From Tsukamurella sp. 8F (GTDB lineage Bacteria > Actinomycetota > Actinomycetes > Mycobacteriales > Mycobacteriaceae): a DNA stretch of 64,000 bases. The notes under the pieces were generated by a model that was not told the DNA's origin, searched no databases, and saw only the letters and a program-made list of their open reading frames with translations. Positions 8,167-18,291 of the stretch are shown in pieces (position 1 is the stretch's first letter; every line of letters starts with the position of its first letter). A program made the position numbers and the translations under genes. The stretch is from the NCBI RefSeq assembly GCF_029167375.1, contig NZ_JARFTP010000018.1:1-64000 (forward strand), in the 5' to 3' direction.

Positions 8167-9569
8167 TGCTCTCCCTCCTGCGCCGCGCGCCGCGGGCCGC
8201 GCGGCATGGTCAGCCCGATCTCGGCCCCGCGGCCGACCTTCGACTTCACGTCGACGGTGCCTCCGCGTCGCTCGATCCGACCGCGTACGGACCCGGCGAG
8301 GCCCTGCCGGTCCGACGCTACCGCGGCCGGATCGAACCCGACGCCCCGGTCTCGGACGAAGGCACGGACCTCGTCGGCGGCGACCTCCACGAACAAGTCC
8401 ACCGACTCGCATCCAGAGTGTTTGGCGGCGTTGACCAGGGCCTCCTTCACCGCACCCAACAGGGCCGTGAACCTGTCGTCGAGGCCCAGCTCGGCACCCT
8501 CGACGTCGCCGACCGTCACGAGCGCCACACGGATTCCATGCGTGTCCTCGACCTCGCCGGAGACCACCTCCAACGCCGCGGCCAGAGACGTCGCCGCCGC
8601 CGTCTTGGCTCCGAACAGCCACTGCCGCAGCTCGCGCTCCTGACTACGTGCAAGGCGCTTGACGGATGCCTCGTCGTCGGCCTGCTTCTGAATGAGGGCG
8701 AGGGTCTGCAGCACCGAGTCGTGCAGGTGGGAAGCGATCTCCTCGCGTTCGGAGGTGCGCACGCGCGCAGCGCGCTCGTCCCCGAGATCGCGCCACAGCC
8801 GCAGCCACACGGGCACCGTGAGCAGCGTCGCGCCGACCAGCGTCAGCACGACGGCCAGTAACGAGGTCCGGAGCGTCGCGACGTCGACCCGGCCGATCAG
8901 CACCACACCGAGCCCGACGACCACCAGCGTGGCACCGCCGAGCATCCGCGCCCAAGTCAGTGCGCGCGCACGCGACGACCTACCGAGCCTGCCAGCGAGA
9001 TCCCTTGGGGCCGTGTCTGCTTCACGCCAGACGAGGGCCGCGCCGATCGCGACCACGATCAGCGGGACCACGAACGACGTCCCACTGCCGTCGGCCAGTC
9101 CGGCCAGGACCACGGCGCCGAGCACGCCCAGGATCGCCATACCGAGCGAGCGGCTGCGCTCCGCCGGAGACGGGACCTCTGTGTCGGTGCCGAGCGGGCA
9201 GAGGAACCACAGCACCGCGTACGCGACCGCGCCGGCCCCCATCAGCGTGAGGAGCATGAACACGATCCGCACGCGCATCACGTCGACACCCAGGTGATCT
9301 GCCACGCCGCCCGCGACACCGCCGATCACCCGGCCGCCCGACCGCCGCTGGATCCGCGCCGGTTCCTGCACGGGGGCGTACGCGGGTCCCGCCTGCCCGG
9401 CGGCATCCGAGGGTGCCTGCCCCGCTGTGCGCGACGGCGCCCCGTACTGCGGGAAGCCCGGCGTGGCCGCGTGCTGCGGGTGACCCGGCGTCCAGCGGTA
9501 CCCGCCCGACGCGGGCACCGCGAACCGCCGGCTCGCACGCCGCCCAACACCCGATCGTCTTCTGGCCAT
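8163..9569 (-). CDS. PspC-domain sensor histidine kinase (HisKA_3 type)
   Basis: A 468-residue membrane kinase. After a Pro/Ala-rich cytoplasmic N-terminus comes a PspC domain (about 73-127: IGGVAGGVADHLGVDVMRVR and its first helices), then further membrane helices to about residue 255. The phospho-acceptor region EREEIASHLHDSVLQT has His283, and a C-terminal HATPase domain shows a N-box (KEALVNAAKHSG) and G-box (DRGVGFD). Start taken at ATG 9569 (MARRRS); GTG codons just upstream are possible. It should autophosphorylate and pass phosphate to the adjacent regulator. PspC domains sense membrane or cell-envelope stress in other bacteria; here the signal is inferred only from the domain. Confidence 0.88.
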   Translation of the reverse strand: MARRRSGVGRRASRRFAVPASGGYRWTPGHPQHAATPGFPQYGAPSRTAGQAPSDAAGQAGPAYAPVQEPARIQRRSGGRVIGGVAGGVADHLGVDVMRVRIVFMLLTLMGAGAVAYAVLWFLCPLGTDTEVPSPAERSRSLGMAILGVLGAVVLAGLADGSGTSFVVPLIVVAIGAALVWREADTAPRDLAGRLGRSSRARALTWARMLGGATLVVVGLGVVLIGRVDVATLRTSLLAVVLTLVGATLLTVPVWLRLWRDLGDERAARVRTSEREEIASHLHDSVLQTLALIQKQADDEASVKRLARSQERELRQWLFGAKTAAATSLAAALEVVSGEVEDTHGIRVALVTVGDVEGAELGLDDRFTALLGAVKEALVNAAKHSGCESVDLFVEVAADEVRAFVRDRGVGFDPAAVASDRQGLAGSVRGRIERRGGTVDVKSKVGRGAEIGLTMPRGPRRAAQEGEQ

Positions 9570-9694
9570 CACAGCCGATACTCGCACGGAAACCGGGTAC
9601 CTGACATCGGGGATCACCCCGACCCGGACCGGGGAGGAGATTTCAGGGAGGTTCCCGATGGTCTCGCGACGCCCGACGCCGGAGGATTATCGCC

Positions 9695-11086
9695 ATGAGT
9701 ACAGGTACGTTCCAGGCGCAGGCCTCGCAGATGTGGGAGACCCGTCCGCTGCGCGCCCGCCAGGCCCCGTTCGCGGGCGTTTGCACGGGCTTCGCGCGGC
9801 GCTACGGCGTCGATGTCACCTTGATCCGGGCCGCGGTCATCGCGGCCACCGTCCTCGGCGGCGCGGGCATCATCGCGTACATCGCGGGCATGATCGTCCT
9901 CCCCAAGGAAGGCGAGGCCACCCCGGTACGCCCCGGGCCACGGATCGGCCCACCTCCGGTCGTGCTGGCCATCGCCGTCGGCATCGCGGTCATCGCCGGC
10001 GGCGCGTTCGGGCCGAGCTGGCCGGGCAGCGGCATCGTCTCCGGGCTGCTGTTGATCGCCGGATGGTATGCGCTGCACCAGCGCCGGCCGGTCCCGCCTC
10101 CCGGCACGTCGATCGCTTCGCCGACCCCGGCGGGGGCCTACCAGCCCGCGGGCGCGTTGTGGCAGCCCGGGGGTTGGACGCCGCCGTGGTCTCCGTGGTC
10201 CACGTGGCCGCCGCAACAGAACCCCGGCCAGGGCCCGGCCGCGCAGCCGGGCACCGAAGGCCCGGCGCAGCCGGGCGGCGCACACGAGGCCGCAGAGGAG
10301 GCCCGGCCGGAGGCGACTGCGACCACCGGCGAGGCATCGTCGGGCCCGGATCTGCGGAAGCACACCGCCCCGCAGCCTCCGGTGCAGGAGGCACAGACCG
10401 ACCAGGTGATGCCGCCGCGCTGGGACCCGCTCGGCGCCGCTCCCTTCGCGTGGGACCTGCCTGAGCCGGCGGTCGACATGTTGCCCGAGCCCCTGCCCCG
10501 CCGTCGCTCCCGCGTCACCGCTGTGACGCTCGGTCTGGCCCTGATCGTCGCGGCGGCGCTCGCGGCGATGAGCATGACCGGTGTGCTGTCGCTGTCGCCG
10601 GTGACGATCGCCGCGGTCACGCTCGGCGTGGTCGGCGCGGGCCTTGTGGCCGGAGCGTTCGCGCGGTCCGGATACGGGCTGCTCGCGGTCGCCATCCCGC
10701 TCGCCGGGTTCGTGGTGATCGGCACGACGGCGCAGAACGCGCTCGGGGGCTTCCAGGGGACCTTCGACGGCCCGCGCGGCGACCGTACGTTCACCGTCAC
10801 CGACGCGACGCAGCTCCGCCCGTCCTACGATCTGGGCGTCGGCTCGCTGACCCTCGACCTACGCGAGCTCACCCTCGACACGGACCGCACGGTCACCACG
10901 CACGTCGGTGTCGGGGACACCCGTATCGAGGTCCCCAAGTCGATGAACGTCAAGGTCGACTGCAACATCCGGATGGGCGACGCCCAGTGCCCCGACGGCC
11001 TGCAGAAGGGCACGAACGCGGACGGGCCCACGCTGACGATCGACGCGAACGGAAACATAGGACAGGTGGAGGTGCGTCATGAGTGA
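9695..11086 (+). CDS. PspC-domain membrane protein with LiaF-like C-terminus
   Basis: A 463-residue membrane protein divergent from the PspC histidine kinase. It has a PspC domain (about 18-75: APFAGVCTGFARRYGVDVT and two hydrophobic segments), a third helix, a long Pro/Gly/Ala/Gln-rich cytoplasmic linker (about 140-250), several helices (about 277-360) and a C-terminal soluble beta-rich domain (LTLDLRELTL, GVGDTRIEVP) like that of LiaF/DUF2154-type proteins. In the Lia systems the F component inhibits the kinase. I infer the same role: a negative modulator that relieves inhibition under envelope stress. ATG 9695 is preceded by GGAGGATTATCGCC. Confidence 0.8.
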   Translation: MSTGTFQAQASQMWETRPLRARQAPFAGVCTGFARRYGVDVTLIRAAVIAATVLGGAGIIAYIAGMIVLPKEGEATPVRPGPRIGPPPVVLAIAVGIAVIAGGAFGPSWPGSGIVSGLLLIAGWYALHQRRPVPPPGTSIASPTPAGAYQPAGALWQPGGWTPPWSPWSTWPPQQNPGQGPAAQPGTEGPAQPGGAHEAAEEARPEATATTGEASSGPDLRKHTAPQPPVQEAQTDQVMPPRWDPLGAAPFAWDLPEPAVDMLPEPLPRRRSRVTAVTLGLALIVAAALAAMSMTGVLSLSPVTIAAVTLGVVGAGLVAGAFARSGYGLLAVAIPLAGFVVIGTTAQNALGGFQGTFDGPRGDRTFTVTDATQLRPSYDLGVGSLTLDLRELTLDTDRTVTTHVGVGDTRIEVPKSMNVKVDCNIRMGDAQCPDGLQKGTNADGPTLTIDANGNIGQVEVRHE

Positions 11087-11297
11087 ACAGCACGATGGCG
11101 AGAAGGACCAGGAGTCGAAGGGCTTCGCACCCGGCCTACTCATCGTGGGGGTGCTCGCACTGTTGGTGGCGGCCTGGGCCCTGGTAGGCGGCCCACAGTT
11201 CGTCGGCGGAGCGAAACTGCTAGGGGGGCTGGCGATCACGGCCGTCGCCATCGCCGGAGTCGCCCTGATCGTGCGGCCGACGAAGAAGCAGTGCTGA
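11079..11297 (+). CDS. Small two-helix membrane protein downstream of the PspC gene
   Basis: A 72-residue protein overlapping the PspC-gene stop by eight bases, so translationally coupled. It has a charged N-terminus (SEQHDGEKDQESK), two hydrophobic helices (about 22-38 and 46-65) and a short basic tail (RPTKKQC). No family recognised. Context makes it an accessory subunit of the PspC envelope-stress module. Confidence 0.7.
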   Translation: MSEQHDGEKDQESKGFAPGLLIVGVLALLVAAWALVGGPQFVGGAKLLGGLAITAVAIAGVALIVRPTKKQC

Positions 11298-11314
11298 GAC
11301 CCGGGGAGACGCGC

Positions 11315-11350
11315 CCGGTGGCCCGGTTCGATTGCGAACAGGGCCACCGG
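11315..11350. terminator. Bidirectional terminator hairpin
   Basis: CCGGTGGCCC (11315-11324) pairs perfectly with GGGCCACCGG (11341-11350) around a 16-base loop between two convergent genes. No U-tract on either side, as is common in high-GC actinobacteria. Confidence 0.55.
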
Positions 11351-11355
11351 TGTGT

Positions 11356-11805
11356 TCAGCGCAGTGTGATGAAGCCTGTGCCGGGCGTGGACGCCTTGAC
11401 CGTCACCACCGCGGGCGGCACGTTCACCCAGCGCGCCGTGAACGCGATCCTGCCGACGCCCGGATCCACGGTCGCGATCTGCGGGTACGGAACATTCCAG
11501 TCCGCGGGCTTGACGGTGACCGAGCCACGCTTCCCCGTGCCCAGGTTGCGGTAGTCGATCCGCACCATCGAGTCGTACGCGGAGGGTCGTATCGACGACC
11601 ATACCGACAGCCGGGACTGGCCTGGCCGACCGGTACTGTCGGCCACCACCTTCGAGTGGAACGTCTGCGGCACGAGCATTCCGCTGAGCTGCGTGGCCGT
11701 CATCGGGATCTGCGAGACCGGTAGCGGCGCCGCCTGCGCGGGCCCGGCCGCGGTCGCAGAGACCACCGCCGCCGCGACGACTCCCGTGAGCATCCTCGTG
11801 ATCAT
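11356..11805 (-). CDS. Small secreted protein of unknown function
   Basis: A 149-residue protein from ATG 11805 with a clear Sec signal peptide (MITRMLTGVVAAAVV, then SATAAGPAQA with a likely AxA cleavage near residue 26). The mature part of about 120 residues is rich in beta-forming and small residues, has no cysteines and includes SIRPSAYDSMVRIDYRNLG and TVKPADWNVPYPQIA. This resembles small exported proteins common in Mycobacteriales, some related to MPT63-like or Ig-like folds, but I cannot assign a family. The frame upstream of 11805 is not needed. Confidence 0.7.
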   Translation of the reverse strand: MITRMLTGVVAAAVVSATAAGPAQAAPLPVSQIPMTATQLSGMLVPQTFHSKVVADSTGRPGQSRLSVWSSIRPSAYDSMVRIDYRNLGTGKRGSVTVKPADWNVPYPQIATVDPGVGRIAFTARWVNVPPAVVTVKASTPGTGFITLR

Positions 11806-11922
11806 GTCCGCCCCTTCCGCTTCGAGGATCGACCGTGGCCGGTGGCTACAGCGCACGGCACGCTACTGCCGTGTCATCGGAGCCCTCGGGTCGGGCGTTA
11901 CGCCACTATGGCGGCGAAACGG

Positions 11923-12726
11923 TCACGAGAACAGACCCGCGTTCGCCCGCGCCCACTCTGCAACCGATGCGGCCGGAACCCCGGTCAGCTCCTCGACCAG
12001 CGCGTTCGCCTGCTGCGGGTGATCGACGGACGACGCGATGAGGTCCAGATACCAGACCCCGTAATCCCCCATCGTCGCCTTCAGCCGTTCCTCCGCCTCC
12101 GCACGGTCGCACTTCTCGTAACGCACTTCGCGGCCGATCCCGACGCCGATCTGTTCGGCGATCTCGGCGCGGGTGAGAGTAGCGGGGCCGGTGATGGGGA
12201 ACATCCGGCCCGCGTGGTCGGACTTCCAATCCGCAAGCAGCACAGCGGCTGTGCGTGCGATGTCATCCATACCGATCGGCGCGGCCGCCGCATCCGGGTA
12301 CGGCTCGCGAACCGTGCCGGTCCGGGCGATCTGCCCCGCCCAGCCGGCGAAGTTCTCGAGGAACTCGCCGGGTCCCAGCTGTGCCGCGGGGATACCCGAT
12401 GCGGCGACGGTGTCCGCGAGCTCCTGCCAGTGCGCTCCGCCGGACAGCGCGACCAACCTCGTCACGCCGGCATCGCGCGCGAGCCCCAGCACCTCCTCCG
12501 CGGTCTTCGGCAGCGGCGCGAGGTACATCGCGTCCACGCCCTCGAGCGCGGCGGGCAGGGTCTCGGGTCGGCCCAGGTAGCCGACGGCGGTCTCCACCCC
12601 CTCCGGCAGGCCGGCGCGGGCGGGATCGGTGGTCAGCGCGCGGATGTCGCTGACGCCGCTGCCGAGCAGGTGGTCGACGACCTTGCGGCCGATGTTTCCG
12701 GTGGCTCCGGTGACGAGGACGGTCAT
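11923..12726 (-). CDS. NmrA/SDR-type NAD(P)-binding protein
   Basis: A 267-residue atypical short-chain dehydrogenase of the NmrA/YtfG type. The N-terminal Rossmann motif GATGNIG (7-13) binds NAD(P). LVALSGGAHW takes the place of the usual Ser/Tyr region, and no YxxxK catalytic motif is visible, so it is either a redox sensor or a quinone-type reductase. GPGEFLENFAGW and a C-terminal SSVDHPQQANALVEELTG segment are typical of actinobacterial NmrA-like proteins. The ATG at 12726 fits the Rossmann start. It is transcribed in the same direction as guaA, which ends about 80 bases upstream of it. Confidence 0.8.
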   Translation of the reverse strand: MTVLVTGATGNIGRKVVDHLLGSGVSDIRALTTDPARAGLPEGVETAVGYLGRPETLPAALEGVDAMYLAPLPKTAEEVLGLARDAGVTRLVALSGGAHWQELADTVAASGIPAAQLGPGEFLENFAGWAGQIARTGTVREPYPDAAAAPIGMDDIARTAAVLLADWKSDHAGRMFPITGPATLTRAEIAEQIGVGIGREVRYEKCDRAEAEERLKATMGDYGVWYLDLIASSVDHPQQANALVEELTGVPAASVAEWARANAGLFS

Positions 12727-12810
12727 GCCGCCGAGGGTACCGGCACCCACCGACACCTTTCCCGGACAGGAGTCGGATTGCACGCGAAGATCATTGCGTG
12801 CGAATCGGAT

Positions 12811-14373
<1,563 letters not shown>

Positions 14374-14450
14374 CCGCAGCAGTCTAGTGCGCAAACGCCA
14401 CTCGGCCCCAACCGCGCCGGGTCCACAGGCGGCGGCGTACTCCGGAGCCG

Positions 14451-15032
14451 CTAGAGCCGGAACGACTCGGCGGCCGCCCGGACCCGGTTCACATGCGCTC
14501 GACGGGCGGTCTCGTCGGCAGCTCCCAGGTTCGACAGGTCGGCGAATCGCCCTGCGCTGCCGTCGATCTGCTCACGCAGAATGTCCATGTGTCCGAGGTG
14601 CCGGGCCGTCTCGATGGTCATATGAAGGAGGATCTGGCCGAGCGTCACGTCCGCTCGATCAGCAGGCCAATGCGGCACCGTCCCCGGAGCGTCGAGGCCC
14701 GCACCGGCAAAGGTCTCCAGGGCATGTCGCCACGCGGATTCGTACTGACACAGGATCAGCTCCCGGCTCTCCCCAGGCAGAGCCCACATGTCGGTATCGG
14801 GATCGTCCGCAGCATCCAACACCAGCGACACATCGAGCGGGCGCCCGAATGTCGCCCCGAAATATCCCGCTTCGCAGCAGGTCAGGTGTTTCACCAGCCC
14901 GAGGAGATTGGTGCCGGTCGGTGTCAGCGGGCGGCGGACGTCGTACTCCGAGGCCCCGTCCACCTTCCACACGACCGCCTCGCGCAACCGCGCGTACTGG
15001 CCGACGAGCAGGTCCTTGTCGAGATCGGTCAT
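14451..15032 (-). CDS. DinB/DUF664-family protein (possible mycothiol-dependent enzyme)
   Basis: A 193-residue protein of the DinB-like four-helix-bundle superfamily, DUF664 branch. Three His residues in the expected places ([24 protein letters not shown]) can form the metal-binding triad. Members of this superfamily include bacillithiol and mycothiol S-transferases, so a thiol-transfer detoxification role is plausible but not shown. Starts at ATG 15032. Confidence 0.75.
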   Translation of the reverse strand: MTDLDKDLLVGQYARLREAVVWKVDGASEYDVRRPLTPTGTNLLGLVKHLTCCEAGYFGATFGRPLDVSLVLDAADDPDTDMWALPGESRELILCQYESAWRHALETFAGAGLDAPGTVPHWPADRADVTLGQILLHMTIETARHLGHMDILREQIDGSAGRFADLSNLGAADETARRAHVNRVRAAAESFRL

Positions 15033-15061
15033 AGACGAACGGTAGGCCGCAGGCAGGCGCG

Positions 15062-16419
15062 CTACACGGCGTCCACGGAACCGAGCAGGTGGCGGAGCGC
15101 GCCGTCGAGCTCGGGGTTACGGAACCGATGTCCTCGCTCGAGCAGCACTTCGGGGCGCACGCGCTGGCTCGCGAATGCGAGATCGGCGGCGCCCTCGCGG
15201 CCGAGGAGTAGCGCGGGCCCGAAGGACGGCACCGGTATAGCGCGGGCCGGTGCACCGCGGCGGCGAGTACGCGGGTGTACTCGGCGTTCCGCACGACGCC
15301 GGGCGCGACCGCGTTGACCGGGCCCGACAACTCCCGGTCCCACAGGCAACGGTGATACACGTCGACGAGGTCGTCGATGCCGATCCACGGCTGCCACTGG
15401 CGCCCGTCGCCGAGCCTGCCGCCGAGACCGCTGCGGAACAGCGGCAGCAACATCCCCAGCGTCCCGCCCTGCGGCGACTGGACGATCCCCGTGCGAACGG
15501 CCACGACGCGGGCGCGGTCGCCGGCCCCGCTGCGAGCGGCGTCCTCCCACCGCTGGACCACCTCCTGGAGGAAGTCCGCGCGGCGCGGCGGGTCCGAGCG
15601 CTCGGTCAGGACCTCGTCGCCGCGATCCCGCCCGTAGAAGCCCACCGCGGACGCGCTGACGAACACCGGGACGCCCGCCGAGGCGGCAGCGGCGGCGAGC
15701 AACCGGGTCGGCTCGATCCGGCTCGACGCGACGAGTTCCTTGTGGCTGTCGGTGAAGCGGCCCGCGATCGACGCACCCGCGAGGTGGACCACAGCGTCTA
15801 CGCCGTCGAGCACGGCCGGGTCGGGCGCCGCCGGATCCCACGCACGCTCCGACTCCGACCTGGGCGCGCCGCGGACCAGGGAGATCACGCGGTGGCCGCC
15901 CGTGCTGAGGAATGCCGACAGCGCGGAACCGACCAGTCCTGACGCGCCCGTGACCGCGACGGTCGCCGGCCGGAGACCGGCGTCGCGTGCGGCGTGGTGC
16001 GCAGCGAGGTCCCCCGCCAGGCGCCGGTACCGGAAGTCGACCGTCTGGGCGAGCAGGCGCTGTGGGACGGGCGTCTCGATCGAGTCGCCGACGCGGGTGC
16101 GCCCACCGTCGAGCGGCTCGAAATCGTGCACGTGCCGCCACGGCAGCACGCCCGCGGGCAGCGACAGGACACCGTCGGCGGCCACCTCGTCGACGAACCG
16201 TCGGCCCTCGACGTACGCTGCGGGGTCGTGCCGGGCGACCCACTGCAGCCCCGCGGGCAATCCGAGGACGGTGGCGCCGTCCGCGAGCGACGTCGCCTCC
16301 GAACGCAGCCGGACCGGCAGCCACGGCGCCATCAGACGCTGGAACGCACCTGGGCGGCCGAACCAGCCGAAGACCTCCTCGACGGGTTCACCTACGACGG
16401 ACGATCGCCTGATGCCCAT
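15062..16419 (-). pseudogene. Frameshifted SRPBCC-epimerase fusion (TIGR01777/YfcH-like SDR)
   Basis: From ATG 16419 the frame encodes an N-terminal SRPBCC/START-like ligand-binding domain (about 1-155), then an SDR epimerase domain with the Rossmann motif VTGASGLVGSAL, the LAGASI segment and SASAVGFYG with the Tyr of the active site. At about 15240 the reading frame breaks: the conserved C-terminal part (PVPSFGPALLLGREGA to LLGSVDAV) continues in another frame and stops at 15062. Restoring one base near 15240 would give a full 452-residue protein; the total span of 1358 bases is one short of a multiple of three. Either a real inactivating deletion or a sequencing error. The unbroken frame would run on into the neighbouring gene. 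The family's function is unknown (nucleoside-diphosphate-sugar epimerase-like). Confidence 0.8.
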
Positions 16420-16442
16420 GCGTCCACCGTAACGCGGAAGCG

Positions 16443-18191
16443 TCAGGCGGGCGCCCCACCGGACTCGCGCACCGGCGGCAGCTTCGGGACGGGAAGGACG
16501 AGGGCACCCGGCGCACCATCGGGGACGATGGGCGACTGCGGCGCCGTAGGTGCGATGCGCGTGTACTCGGCGCCCTGCGGGGGCCGCGGGTCCTTCTCGC
16601 CCTTGTTCGGCCACAACGATGCGGCGCGCTCGGCCTGGGCTGCGATGGAGAGTGACGGGTTGACACCCAGGTTCGCCGAGATCGCGGCACCGTCGACCAC
16701 ATACAACGACGGGTAGTTGTGCACGCGGTGGTACGGGTCGATGACGCCGTGCTCCGGGTCCTCGGAGATCGCAGCACCGCCGAGGAAGTGCGCGGTCATG
16801 GGCACGTTGAAGATGTCACCCCAGGTGCCGCCGGCCACGCCGTTCAGCTTCTCCGCACCGATGCGTGCGGCCTCGTTACCCGCGGGGATCCACGTGGGAT
16901 TCGGAGCGCCGTGCCCCTGCTTGGATGCCATGCGCCGCTTCTTGGTGCCGGGGATCTTCTTGGTGTAGGTGGTGATCGAGTTGTCGAGGCTCTGCATCAC
17001 CAACAGAATCAGTACCCGCTGCCCCCAGTTCTTCTGGGCGAGAAGGAGCCTCAGGTCCGAGGGCTTCTCACGTAGACCCCTCCAGAACCCCGACAGGCGT
17101 GTGCGGCCCTCGCCGCCGTCGACGAGGAGCGACTGCAGCATGCCCATCGCGTTACGCCCCGGGCCGTAGCGAACGGGCTCGATGTGCGTGTCGGGAGTCG
17201 GGTAGAACGAACTCGTGATGGCGACGCCGCGCGACAGGTCGTTGCCCGGGTCGAGCGTGGTCTGCGCCGCACCGAGGATCGACTCCGAGTTGGTGCGGGT
17301 CAGCACGCCGAGGCGGTCCGACAGTCTGGGCAGGGCGCCGGTGTCCTTGAGCGAGTGCAGCAGCGTCTGGGTGCCCCAGGTGCCGGCCGCGAACACCACG
17401 TTGTCGGCGGTGTAGACGGTGCGGTTCTTGCGCGCCACGGCGCCGGTGCGAACCGTCGAAACCTCCCAGACACCCTTGCGTCCCTCGCGCAGGCCGGTCA
17501 CGGTCGTCATGGGGATGAAGCGGGCGCCGCCCCGCTCGGCGAGGTGGATGTAGTTCTTCATCAGGGTGTTCTTCGCGCCGACGCGGCAGCCGGACATGCA
17601 CTGACCGCACTCGGTGCAACCCGTGCGTGCGGGGCCGACGCCGCCGAAGAACGGGTCCTCGTCGGTGTGCCCCGGCTCGTTGAAGTACACGCCGACGGGG
17701 GTCTCGGTGTAGGTGTCGGCGACGCCCATCTCCTCCGCGATCTGCTTGATCACGCGGTCCGACGGGGTCTCGTGCGGATTCTTCACAACGCCCAGCATGC
17801 GTCGGGCCTGGTCGTAGAACGGGCTCAGCTCGTCGTCCCAGTCGGTGATGTCCCGCCACTGGGGATCGTTGAAGAACGGTGCCGGCGGCTTGTAGAGCGT
17901 GTTCGCATAGTTGAGCGAGCCGCCGCCCACGCCGGCACCCGCGAGCACCACGGCATCGTCGAGCAGGTGGATGCGCTGGATCCCGTAGCAGCCCAGCTTG
18001 GGAGCCCACAGGAACTTCCTCAGGTTCCAGGTCGTCTCGGCGAAATCCGAGTCCTCGTACCGGCGACCGGCCTCGAGCACGCCGACGCGGTACCCCTTCT
18101 CCGTGAGGCGCAGCGCGGTGACGCTACCGCCGAAACCCGAACCGATCACGATCACGTCGAAGTGATCACCCGTAGCCGTGGTGCCTGCCAT
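16443..18191 (-). CDS. choD: GMC-family cholesterol-oxidase-like flavoprotein
   Basis: FAD-dependent oxidoreductase of the GMC family, 582 residues, the counterpart of M. tuberculosis ChoD (Rv3409c) by position and sequence. It shows the FAD-binding motif GSGFGG (17-22), GGGSLNYAN near 89-96, and a C-terminal GMC signature (FLGGAAISEDPEHGVIDPYHRVH and DGAAISANLGVNPSLSI segments). A Cys cluster at 192/195/198/202 (CTECGQCMSGC) has the spacing of a [4Fe-4S] site. In Mycobacteriales it is linked to sterol oxidation, but a true cholesterol oxidase activity is disputed in the family. It lies between guaA and guaB3. No signal peptide is seen. Confidence 0.85.
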   Translation of the reverse strand: MAGTTATGDHFDVIVIGSGFGGSVTALRLTEKGYRVGVLEAGRRYEDSDFAETTWNLRKFLWAPKLGCYGIQRIHLLDDAVVLAGAGVGGGSLNYANTLYKPPAPFFNDPQWRDITDWDDELSPFYDQARRMLGVVKNPHETPSDRVIKQIAEEMGVADTYTETPVGVYFNEPGHTDEDPFFGGVGPARTGCTECGQCMSGCRVGAKNTLMKNYIHLAERGGARFIPMTTVTGLREGRKGVWEVSTVRTGAVARKNRTVYTADNVVFAAGTWGTQTLLHSLKDTGALPRLSDRLGVLTRTNSESILGAAQTTLDPGNDLSRGVAITSSFYPTPDTHIEPVRYGPGRNAMGMLQSLLVDGGEGRTRLSGFWRGLREKPSDLRLLLAQKNWGQRVLILLVMQSLDNSITTYTKKIPGTKKRRMASKQGHGAPNPTWIPAGNEAARIGAEKLNGVAGGTWGDIFNVPMTAHFLGGAAISEDPEHGVIDPYHRVHNYPSLYVVDGAAISANLGVNPSLSIAAQAERAASLWPNKGEKDPRPPQGAEYTRIAPTAPQSPIVPDGAPGALVLPVPKLPPVRESGGAPA

Positions 18192-18291
18192 GAATCTCCC
18201 TGCCTACGCGACGGACGCGGGAGGCTGAACCCCGCGCACTCGCGGGCAACAGTACTACTAAACCGCGCTCAATAAGAGGAGTCCATGCGGT

